Assembly (NCBI GenBank): GCA_964597075.1
Contig: CAZQXC010000071.1
Coordinates: 1 to 12,876, forward strand
DNA: 12,876 nt
Direction of reading: 5' to 3'
From: UBA2336 sp964597075
Lineage (GTDB): Bacteria > Bacteroidota > Bacteroidia > Cytophagales > Cyclobacteriaceae
Shown here: positions 7,151 to 12,876 of the stretch, piece by piece
Layout of the letters: every line of letters begins with the position of its first letter
Position numbering within the stretch: the first letter of the stretch is position 1
The notes under the pieces: model-generated
Databases searched by the model: none
What the model was told of the DNA's origin: nothing
Seen by the model: the letters and a program-made list of their open reading frames with translations, nothing else
Translations under genes and position numbers: made by a program

Positions 7151-8281
7151 ATGATTATGATCGCCAGAAAGCTAGAAAATACTATAAAATCTCATTTAGG
7201 TACTGGAAAGGCTGTGATTATCATTGGCCCGCGACAGGTAGGTAAAACGACTCTGCTCCAATGTATTTCGGAGAATTTGACTGAAAAGGCTTTATTTATT
7301 AACTGTGATGAGCCCGATATGCGGGCTATACTTTTTGAAAAGACTTCTTCAGAACTGAAGTCACTTATTGGCAAACACAAACTAATCATTATTGATGAAG
7401 CTCAACGTGTTAAAAACATCGGGCTTAGCCTTAAACTCATTGTCGATCAACTTAAATCGGTTCAGTTAATCGTTTCGGGGTCATCAGCATTAGAACTTGT
7501 CAACGAAATCAACGAGCCATTGACCGGTAGAAAATGGGAATTTATCATGTACCCGGTGTCCATGGAAGAATTGATCGGACACACTTCGTTCATCGAACAA
7601 AACAGGCTACTGACTACTCGACTGATTTATGGTATGTACCCGGATGTAATCAACCATCCAGGTTCAGAAAAAGAAATACTCAAAAATCTTACCGATAGTT
7701 ATTTATACAAAGATCTGTTTTCGTTTAAGGATGTGAGAAAACCTGAAGTAATTGAAAAAATACTTCAGGCACTGAGCCTACAGATTGGTTCAGAAGTAAG
7801 CTACAACGAAATAGCCGATCTGGTTAGATCCGACCCACAAACCGTAACACGGTATATTGATCTACTGGAAAAAACAATGGTAGTTTATCGCCTGCCATCA
7901 TTCAGCAGGAATCTACGTAATGAATTGAAAAAAAGCCGAAAGATATATTTTTACGACAATGGTGTACGAAATGCCATTATCGCAAATTTTCAGCCATTGG
8001 AATTAAGAAAAGATGCCGGAGCACTTTGGGAGAATTTTATCTTAACCGAAAGGTTAAAGTTCACAACTTATGCTTCTACCTGGTCGAACAAGTTCTTTTG
8101 GAGAACCAAACAGCAACAGGAAATTGATTACATCGAAGAGCGAGATGGTAAACTCTACACTTTTGAATTTAAATGGGGGACCGTTAAAAAAGTAAAAGCA
8201 CCGTTAACGTTTACCAAGTCGTATCCGGAAAGTGAACACCAGGTGATAACACCTCAAAATTATCAACAATTCATTTCATAA
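7151..8281 (+). CDS. AAA_14/DUF4143 P-loop ATPase with nuclease-like C-terminus
   Basis: A 376-residue protein of the widespread AAA_14 plus DUF4143 family. The N-terminal ATPase has Walker A GPRQVGKT (26-33), Walker B LIIIDEAQ (78-85), a sensor-like SGSSA (109-113) and LTGRKWE (124-130). A middle helical region includes a winged-helix-like segment (about 215-250, SYNEIADLVRSDPQTVTRYI). The C-terminal DUF4143 region carries the pattern of a PD-(D/E)XK nuclease core: Glu294 (WENF), Asp326 (EIDYI) and Glu339-x-Lys341 (EFKWG). The role of this family is unknown; the sequence suggests ATP-driven binding of nucleic acid or protein. Start: ATG 7151, or ATG 7157 two codons later. A TAACTTTA sequence right before the ATG loosely resembles the -7 box, but it is too close to be convincing. 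The stop TAA shares its last A with the flippase ATG (8281), so the two are probably translationally coupled. Confidence 0.93.
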   Translation: MIMIARKLENTIKSHLGTGKAVIIIGPRQVGKTTLLQCISENLTEKALFINCDEPDMRAILFEKTSSELKSLIGKHKLIIIDEAQRVKNIGLSLKLIVDQLKSVQLIVSGSSALELVNEINEPLTGRKWEFIMYPVSMEELIGHTSFIEQNRLLTTRLIYGMYPDVINHPGSEKEILKNLTDSYLYKDLFSFKDVRKPEVIEKILQALSLQIGSEVSYNEIADLVRSDPQTVTRYIDLLEKTMVVYRLPSFSRNLRNELKKSRKIYFYDNGVRNAIIANFQPLELRKDAGALWENFILTERLKFTTYASTWSNKFFWRTKQQQEIDYIEERDGKLYTFEFKWGTVKKVKAPLTFTKSYPESEHQVITPQNYQQFIS

Positions 8282-9768
8282 TGGGCATTGTTATCCGGCA
8301 AAGTATTTACACCTCCATTATCTCCTATGCCGGAGTAGTGATAGGCTATATAAACCTATTGTATCTCTATCCAAAATTTCTGGATATTGAACAGATAGGT
8401 TTATTGCGTACCATACAAGACGCAGCCATCTTATTTGTTCCCTTTGCCCAAATGGGCTTGGCACAAAGCATCACCCGCTTTTACCCACATTTTAATAAAA
8501 GTGAAGCGGGTGCATCATCATTCATCACCATGATCCTTACCTTATCCTTTCTTGGCTTCGGCATTTTTTGGATCATTTTCATGCTAGCCGAATCCCATAT
8601 CTTATCTTTCTTCAACGATCAAGCCGCGTTACTCGCTCCTTACCTACCTCTCGTGCTGTGGTTAACGTTTCTCATGTTGGTTACCACACTTTTGGAAACC
8701 TATTCGAGATCATTATTAAAAGTTGCCTTTCCTAATTTACTACGCGAAGTGGTGGTGCGTTTGTTACAGGCTCTACTGGTGAGCCTGTACTTTATAAAAG
8801 TTATCAGCTTCCACAATTTCCTTATCGCCAATGTGGCCATTTATGGTGTGGTGTTTTTCGTCCTGATCATCAATCTTAGTATGACCGGTAAGCTCAACAT
8901 ACGATTCGATTTTTCCTTTCTCCAATCAAAACGGTTACGGGAGATACTACAATTCAGCGCATTGAGTTTTGTCGGTACCAGCAGCATGGTCATCATCGGT
9001 AAGGTTGATAGCCTTATGGTAGCTGGCCTTTTGGGCTTTAGCGCCAATGCTATCTATACCACTGCGTTTTATATGGCCACCGTTATTGAAATACCCAAAC
9101 GCGCCATTTTGCAGACTACTATGCCACTTATCGCGGAAGCCTTTGAGAAGAATGATCTGAAGGAAATTGATAACCTGTATAAAAAGGTATCAGTGAACCA
9201 ACTGATTATAGGTGCCTTGCTCTTGATTGGTGTGTGGGCCAACATAACAAATATTTTTTCCCTAGTTCCTAAAGGCGAAATTTTTGAAGCAGGTGCTTAT
9301 GTTGTTTTACTGGTTGGCCTCGGAAAACTCATCGATATGTTTTTCGGGCCCAGCAGCGAAATCATCGTGCTATCAAAATATTACGCATTTAACATCGTTG
9401 TGGTGTTGGTGCTGGCCGTCACGGTGATTGCACTTAACCTGATCTTAATTCCACTATACGGCATAACCGGTGCGGCCATCGGCTCGGCTATTGCCCTGTT
9501 TCTATTTAATGGCGTGAAGTTCATCTTCATATATTGGAAATTCAAACTTCAACCTTTCACACTATCAACAGTTAAGATATTCGTCATTAGCTTTCTTACT
9601 TTTAGCTTGAATATTTTATTGCCAATAGCAGAGGATGTGTTTCTCGATATTTTTTACCGATCCTCGCTAATCACATTATTTTTCGGATCATTAACACTAA
9701 TCTCAAAAAGTTCTCCAGAAGTAAACAAACTCGCAGCAAAAGCCTTCAATCTCATTAAGCAAAAATAG
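8281..9768 (+). CDS. Polysaccharide flippase, Wzx/MOP superfamily
   Basis: A 495-residue integral membrane protein with about 12-14 hydrophobic helices spread along its length (roughly 11-30, 44-62, 80-103, 118-140, 160-200, 222-270, 305-325, 335-355, 366-392, 394-415, 428-448 and 458-475). This is the size and profile of lipid-linked oligosaccharide flippases (PST/Wzx type, MOP superfamily). They move undecaprenyl-linked glycan units from the cytoplasmic to the periplasmic face. The segment MVAGLLGFSANAIYTTAFYM (246-265) after helix 7 and YGITGAAIGSAIALFLFN (393-410) resemble conserved MOP transporter regions. Its ATG overlaps the ATPase stop by one base (TAATG), so translation is likely coupled. 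It gives the best evidence that the neighbouring glycosyltransferases build a membrane-linked glycan. The gene symbol is withheld because the substrate and exact subfamily cannot be read. Confidence 0.92.
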   Translation: MGIVIRQSIYTSIISYAGVVIGYINLLYLYPKFLDIEQIGLLRTIQDAAILFVPFAQMGLAQSITRFYPHFNKSEAGASSFITMILTLSFLGFGIFWIIFMLAESHILSFFNDQAALLAPYLPLVLWLTFLMLVTTLLETYSRSLLKVAFPNLLREVVVRLLQALLVSLYFIKVISFHNFLIANVAIYGVVFFVLIINLSMTGKLNIRFDFSFLQSKRLREILQFSALSFVGTSSMVIIGKVDSLMVAGLLGFSANAIYTTAFYMATVIEIPKRAILQTTMPLIAEAFEKNDLKEIDNLYKKVSVNQLIIGALLLIGVWANITNIFSLVPKGEIFEAGAYVVLLVGLGKLIDMFFGPSSEIIVLSKYYAFNIVVVLVLAVTVIALNLILIPLYGITGAAIGSAIALFLFNGVKFIFIYWKFKLQPFTLSTVKIFVISFLTFSLNILLPIAEDVFLDIFYRSSLITLFFGSLTLISKSSPEVNKLAAKAFNLIKQK

Positions 9769-9770
9769 AA

Positions 9771-9796
9771 TTGGGCAAGGAAATTAGGTACCTTTA
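9771..9796 (+). promoter_or_regulatory. Weak candidate promoter before the oxidoreductase gene
   Basis: TACCTTTA (9789-9796) matches TAnnTTTG except at the last base, with a TTG at 9771-9773, but the 15 nt gap is shorter than usual. It lies in the 58 nt between the flippase stop and the oxidoreductase ATG. A direct repeat TTTAGCTA (9793-9800 and 9806-9813, 13 nt apart) overlaps it and could be a binding site. Low confidence; read-through from upstream is equally possible. Confidence 0.25.
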
Positions 9797-9826
9797 GCTA
9801 TCCGTTTTAGCTAACTTCTCAGCACC

Positions 9827-10921
9827 ATGAACAGCCGCAGAAAATTCATCAAACAAGTACTTGCAACAGGCGCAGGTGTGTATGCCAGTCAATATGCGTT
9901 CGGAAACATTATTGTTCCGCAAGCAAAAACCAAATTAGGTGTTGCACTGGTAGGCCTTGGTTATTACAGCACCGATTTACTGGCTCCTGCCTTACAACTT
10001 ACCAAACATTGTGAATTAAAAGGCATTGTTACAGGTACTCCTGAAAAAGCGGAGCAGTGGAAAAAGAAATTCAACCTTTCTGATAAAAACATATTCAACT
10101 ATCAGAATTTCGAAAGCATTGCCAACAATCCGGACATTGATATTATTTATGTAGTACTGCCGACTTCTATGCATGCAGAATACACCATACGCGCAGCAAA
10201 CGCGGGTAAACACGTATGGTGCGAGAAACCAATGGCGATGACCGTAACCGAATGTCAGCAGATGATTAAGGCTTGCCAACAAAACAACGTAAAACTCGCC
10301 ATTGGTTACCGGATGCAACACGAGCCAAACACGCAACAAATCATTCAATACCGTAAAGATTTAACGTATGGCAACGTGCTAAAAGCAGATGCGGCCGCAG
10401 GTTATTTTGATGGAAGGTCCAACCATTGGAAGCAACAGAAAAAAATGGGCGGTGGAGCCACCTACGACATGGGCGTATATCCAATCAATGCTATTCGTTA
10501 CAGCACTGGGTTAGAGCCGATAGCCGTTACCGCTACCCAATCTACTGACCGACCCCATATTTATAAGGAAGTAGATGAAACAGTGGTTTTCGACCTGGAA
10601 TTTCCAGGAGGTGTTATTGCGCACGGAGAAACCAGCCTTGGCAAAAACATGAACACCCTGCAGATTACATGCGATAAGGGCTGGTACAAACTTTCACCAT
10701 TCCAATCGTACAGCGGAATTAATGGTATAACCAGCGATGGTAAAAAATTAGATGCATTCATACCCAATCAGCAGGCCAAACAAATGGACGATGATGCATT
10801 GTCGATTAAGCAAGGTATGGCAATGTTGGTTCCAGGCGAAGAAGGCTTAAAGGATATACGGGTTGTAGAGGCGGTGTATAAATCGGTGGAAGAAAAAAAG
10901 AGGGTGTTGATTGGTAACTAA
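9827..10921 (+). CDS. Gfo/Idh/MocA-family oxidoreductase with twin-arginine signal
   Basis: A 364-residue NAD(P)-dependent sugar oxidoreductase, closest in layout to glucose-fructose oxidoreductase-like members. The N-terminus MNSRRKFIKQVLATGAG has the SRRxFIK twin-arginine signature followed by a short hydrophobic stretch, predicting export in folded form with its cofactor bound, as known for Zymomonas GFOR. The Rossmann fold begins at about 37 with VALVGLGYYS (39-48). The conserved EKP motif is 133-135 (Lys134), GYR is 160-162, and the substrate domain carries YDMGVYPIN (213-221) with likely active-site Tyr218. The substrate is unknown, but the position beside flippase and glycosyltransferase genes points to sugar or surface-glycan metabolism. 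There is no clear AxA cleavage site after the signal, so it may remain membrane-tethered. It ends 5 nt from the converging GT4 gene. Confidence 0.9.
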   Translation: MNSRRKFIKQVLATGAGVYASQYAFGNIIVPQAKTKLGVALVGLGYYSTDLLAPALQLTKHCELKGIVTGTPEKAEQWKKKFNLSDKNIFNYQNFESIANNPDIDIIYVVLPTSMHAEYTIRAANAGKHVWCEKPMAMTVTECQQMIKACQQNNVKLAIGYRMQHEPNTQQIIQYRKDLTYGNVLKADAAAGYFDGRSNHWKQQKKMGGGATYDMGVYPINAIRYSTGLEPIAVTATQSTDRPHIYKEVDETVVFDLEFPGGVIAHGETSLGKNMNTLQITCDKGWYKLSPFQSYSGINGITSDGKKLDAFIPNQQAKQMDDDALSIKQGMAMLVPGEEGLKDIRVVEAVYKSVEEKKRVLIGN

Positions 10922-10926
10922 TTACC
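10913..10926. repeat. Small inverted repeat at convergent gene ends
   Basis: GGTAA (10913-10917) and TTACC (10922-10926) pair around CTAA, covering the oxidoreductase stop and ending right before the GT4 stop codon. A five-pair stem without a U-run is a weak terminator at most. Confidence 0.3.
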
Positions 10927-12231
10927 TTACTTCAAATACGTGATTAATTTCTCGGTAATCACCTTGCGGGAATAAGCAGTAACATTTCCATTATCAACAA
11001 ATGGCTCAGACCTGGTTTTCCACTCGTTGTACCATTTCAACAGCGCTGATTTTATTCCTTCGACATCATTACCTTCCATCATAACACCTGTTCCGGCCTG
11101 CTGTAAAACCATAGCCGCATCACTCACTGCAGGTCCTATGCCCAACACAGGCACTCCTGTTGCGATATACTCAAATAACTTTCCAGGGAAGAACCCGTGC
11201 GGATCGCGATAGCCAGTAAGGATTAACAGCAACAACGAAGTGCTTCCATAATAATCCAGCACCTTCTTATGCGATACATTTCCGGTAAACTGAACATACG
11301 GTACTAGTGAAGCGTGACTCTTCACGTAATCTTTAAACGGTTGGTATACATCACCCACAAATTCCATCACCACATTTTCTTTTAAAGCTTCCTCTTCATT
11401 AAGTAACTGCATAAAAGCCTCCATAAACGGAACCGGATTGCGCTGTTCATTTACAATACCGATATGCCGGATGGTAAACTTCTCAGCTTTCCGGTAGCTA
11501 ATTTCTTTGAAATCATCTTCATCAAAACCGTTGGTAAGCAACACAGCAGGCTTTCCTGAAAGTTCTTGAAAGCGGTTGACATAATACGGTGTTACCGACA
11601 CCACAACATCAGCGGTGGTTAAAACCTTCTGCTCCAGTTTTTTATGTCTTTGCATGGCCCATGCGCTCACACCCAATTTTTCCCAAAGCCCCCACTCAGT
11701 CCACGGGTCGCGAAAATCAGCAATCCAGTGAAGGGATGGATTTTTCTTTTTCACTTTCAATCCGATCAGGTGCATGCTGTGGGGCGGCCCGGTGGTAATG
11801 ATTGTCGTGATCTTTCGCTCAATCAAAAAGTCGTGTAAAAATTTTACCGAAGGTTTAATCCAGAAAATCCTCGGATCGGGTATAAACAGGTTGGCTCGAA
11901 TCCATCCACTGAAGAGTTGAAAAAATGTTCGCTTCTCAGGCGAAATGGAATTTACCGGAACAACTTTACGATCTCGTGGGGAAGCATGAGAACTTAACCA
12001 ATTAAAAATCCTGTAGGGTTCCCAGATGGGGAGTTTAATTACTTCCGCCTCAGCAGGAATATCTTTTAGTAAGGATTCATCTTTTATGTCGAAGGAAGGA
12101 TTTTCGGGCGTAAATACATAGGGCTGCCAACCAAAAGAAGGCAGGTATTTCGCAAACTTGAGCCAGCGCTGCACACCACTGCCTCCGCTAGGTGGCCAGT
12201 AATAGGTAATTATCAGAACCTTCTTATCCAT
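10927..12231 (-). CDS. GT4-family glycosyltransferase (GT-B fold)
   Basis: A 434-residue enzyme of the type common in Bacteroidota surface-glycan loci. The N-terminal half has ITYYWPPSGGSGVQRWLKFA (8-27, the glycine-rich acceptor-side loop), TTGPPHSMHLIG (146-157) and ADFRDPW (171-177). The C-terminal nucleotide-sugar half has HIGIVNEQRNP (256-266), GFFPGKLFEYIATGVPVLGI (346-365) with the expected catalytic-type Glu354, and a C-terminal helix. Unlike the other GT4 gene in this window, it keeps this Glu. No membrane segment is seen. The start at 12231 is the first ATG giving the conserved strand KKVLIITYYW; a second ATG a few bases upstream is in another frame with an early stop. It is separated from miaA by about 74 nt that include the hairpin repeat. 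Donor and acceptor are unknown. Confidence 0.93.
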   Translation of the reverse strand: MDKKVLIITYYWPPSGGSGVQRWLKFAKYLPSFGWQPYVFTPENPSFDIKDESLLKDIPAEAEVIKLPIWEPYRIFNWLSSHASPRDRKVVPVNSISPEKRTFFQLFSGWIRANLFIPDPRIFWIKPSVKFLHDFLIERKITTIITTGPPHSMHLIGLKVKKKNPSLHWIADFRDPWTEWGLWEKLGVSAWAMQRHKKLEQKVLTTADVVVSVTPYYVNRFQELSGKPAVLLTNGFDEDDFKEISYRKAEKFTIRHIGIVNEQRNPVPFMEAFMQLLNEEEALKENVVMEFVGDVYQPFKDYVKSHASLVPYVQFTGNVSHKKVLDYYGSTSLLLLILTGYRDPHGFFPGKLFEYIATGVPVLGIGPAVSDAAMVLQQAGTGVMMEGNDVEGIKSALLKWYNEWKTRSEPFVDNGNVTAYSRKVITEKLITYLK

Positions 12232-12276
12232 TGCACATACTGTTCCTTACATGTAGTTCTTTAAGTCGGCTAAAGA

Positions 12277-12318
12277 TGCTGGATACTGGATTCTTGAGCA
12301 AGTATCTAGTATCCAGCA
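12277..12318. repeat. Inverted CTGGATA heptad repeat, probable hairpin terminator of miaA
   Basis: Arms TGCTGGATACTGGAT (12277-12291) and ATCTAGTATCCAGCA (12304-12318) pair over 15 positions with one G.T wobble. The 12-nt centre contains a further CTTG/CAAG pairing. Each arm is built of heptads: CTGGATA CTGGATT (12279-12292) on the plus strand, and TATCTAG TATCCAG CACCCAG (12303-12323), which are the same unit inverted. In the minus (miaA) direction the hairpin is followed by TCTTT, so it may act as a terminator before the GT4 gene. The right arm encodes the last codons and stop of miaA. Confidence 0.75.
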
Positions 12319-12876
12319 CCCAGCTTTATGATTTCCTCAATATTAGTCGGATCCATCCAGACTATTTCCTCATCGCGGTTAAACCAGGTAAACTGCCGCT
12401 TGGCATACCTGCGGGAATTCCGCTTTAGTAAGCGAATTGCTTCCTCACGATCGTACTGCCCATCCATAAAATCAAAAATTTCCTTATAGCCTACAGTTTG
12501 CAGGGCATTGTGATGACGATAGGGATACAGGAACTTAGCCTCTTCAAACAAACCCTCGTCAATCATTTTATTCACACGGGCATCAATTCGTTTGTATAAT
12601 ATTTCCCGGTCAAGTTCCAATCCGATTTTAATTACCTTAAACGAAAGTTCTCGCTTTTGCTTTGTCTGAAACGATGAAATGGACTTTCCCGTGGCCATCA
12701 TCACCTCCAATGCACGCATCAGGCGGGCAGGGTTCTGCTGATCAATTTTCTGCCAATGTACTGGATCCAGTTCCTGAAGTTTCGCTTGTAACCACTCCAA
12801 TCCGGTTGCTTCATAGTGCGAAGTAATTTCATCGCGGATGTTATCAGGCACTTCAGGTATATCATCAAAACCTTCC
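12306..12876 (-). CDS. miaA: tRNA dimethylallyltransferase MiaA, N-terminus cut by window edge
   Basis: MiaA transfers a dimethylallyl group from DMAPP to N6 of A37 in tRNAs that read codons starting with U; MiaB then methylthiolates it. The C-terminal 189 residues are visible and the frame is open to the right edge, so the P-loop and substrate Asp are outside the window. Recognisable parts are EGFDDIPEVPDNIRDEI at the visible start, the insertion domain, NPARLMRALEV with the conserved Arg/Glu, GLELDREILYKRIDARV, the YRHHNALQTVGYKEIFDFM region, and the hallmark RRYAKRQFTWFNRDEEIVW near the C-terminus. The ending (KLGAGY) is encoded by the inverted heptad repeat, which also supplies the TAG stop, so the last residues may be recent additions. 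A GTG at 12851 is not the true start, because the conserved frame continues upstream of it. Confidence 0.96.
   Translation of the reverse strand, partial: EGFDDIPEVPDNIRDEITSHYEATGLEWLQAKLQELDPVHWQKIDQQNPARLMRALEVMMATGKSISSFQTKQKRELSFKVIKIGLELDREILYKRIDARVNKMIDEGLFEEAKFLYPYRHHNALQTVGYKEIFDFMDGQYDREEAIRLLKRNSRRYAKRQFTWFNRDEEIVWMDPTNIEEIIKLGAGY

Noticed and set aside
10016..10348. A 110-codon open frame on the minus strand inside the oxidoreductase gene
   Set aside because: It is antisense to conserved Gfo/Idh sequence including the EKP motif; no start signal or domain is seen.
12231..12428. Plus-strand open frame between the GT4 gene and miaA
   Set aside because: It runs through the hairpin repeat and antisense into conserved MiaA sequence; the product is unlike a real protein.
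12849..12851. GTG as the start of MiaA
   Set aside because: The conserved MiaA frame continues upstream to the window edge, so the protein is simply truncated by the window.
1..12876. CRISPR arrays, tRNA, rRNA or insertion sequences
   Set aside because: No regularly spaced repeats, tRNA cloverleaf, rRNA-like sequence or transposase frame was seen; the only repeats are short palindromes and the heptad hairpin.

Overview
The window looks like a chromosomal segment of a Bacteroidota bacterium, probably order Cytophagales. This rests on protein style (RuvC, MiaA, the GAF-SpoIIE phosphatase and the two GT4 glycosyltransferases), one exact Bacteroidota-type promoter element (TAnnTTTG) and sparse Shine-Dalgarno sites. 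The genus cannot be read from the sequence alone.

Layout. (1) Positions 1-2863, minus strand: a probable operon read right to left, made of a membrane GT2 glycosyltransferase, a GAF-SpoIIE (PP2C-type) phosphatase and a polysaccharide deacetylase cut by the left edge. (2) Positions 2874-4023, plus strand: a promoter, a small antitoxin-like gene, a RelE/ParE-type toxin remnant in two frames, and ruvC starting 6 nt after the remnant's stop. (3) Positions 4029-12231: a surface-glycan cluster. Two GT4 glycosyltransferases on the minus strand flank a plus-strand series of two SAM methyltransferases, an AAA_14/DUF4143 ATPase, a Wzx/MOP-type flippase whose ATG overlaps the ATPase stop by one base, and a twin-arginine Gfo/Idh/MocA oxidoreductase. 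(4) Positions 12306-12876, minus strand: the C-terminal part of miaA, whose end lies inside an inverted heptad repeat that can fold into a long hairpin.

How the parts fit. The glycosyltransferases, flippase and sugar oxidoreductase are the usual parts of a lipid-linked polysaccharide or glycan pathway, and the methyltransferases may decorate the product. No polymerase, initiating sugar-phosphate transferase or export channel is present, so the pathway must continue elsewhere. ruvC and miaA are housekeeping genes at the sides. The first methyltransferase and the 325 bp before it are visibly more A+T-rich than the surroundings and may be acquired DNA.

Most notable points: the double-frameshifted toxin beside an intact antitoxin, the inverted CTGGATA heptad repeat that supplies the end of miaA, and the DUF4143 ATPase with an intact nuclease-like signature translationally coupled to a flippase. 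I did not find convincing evidence for a wholly new multi-gene system.
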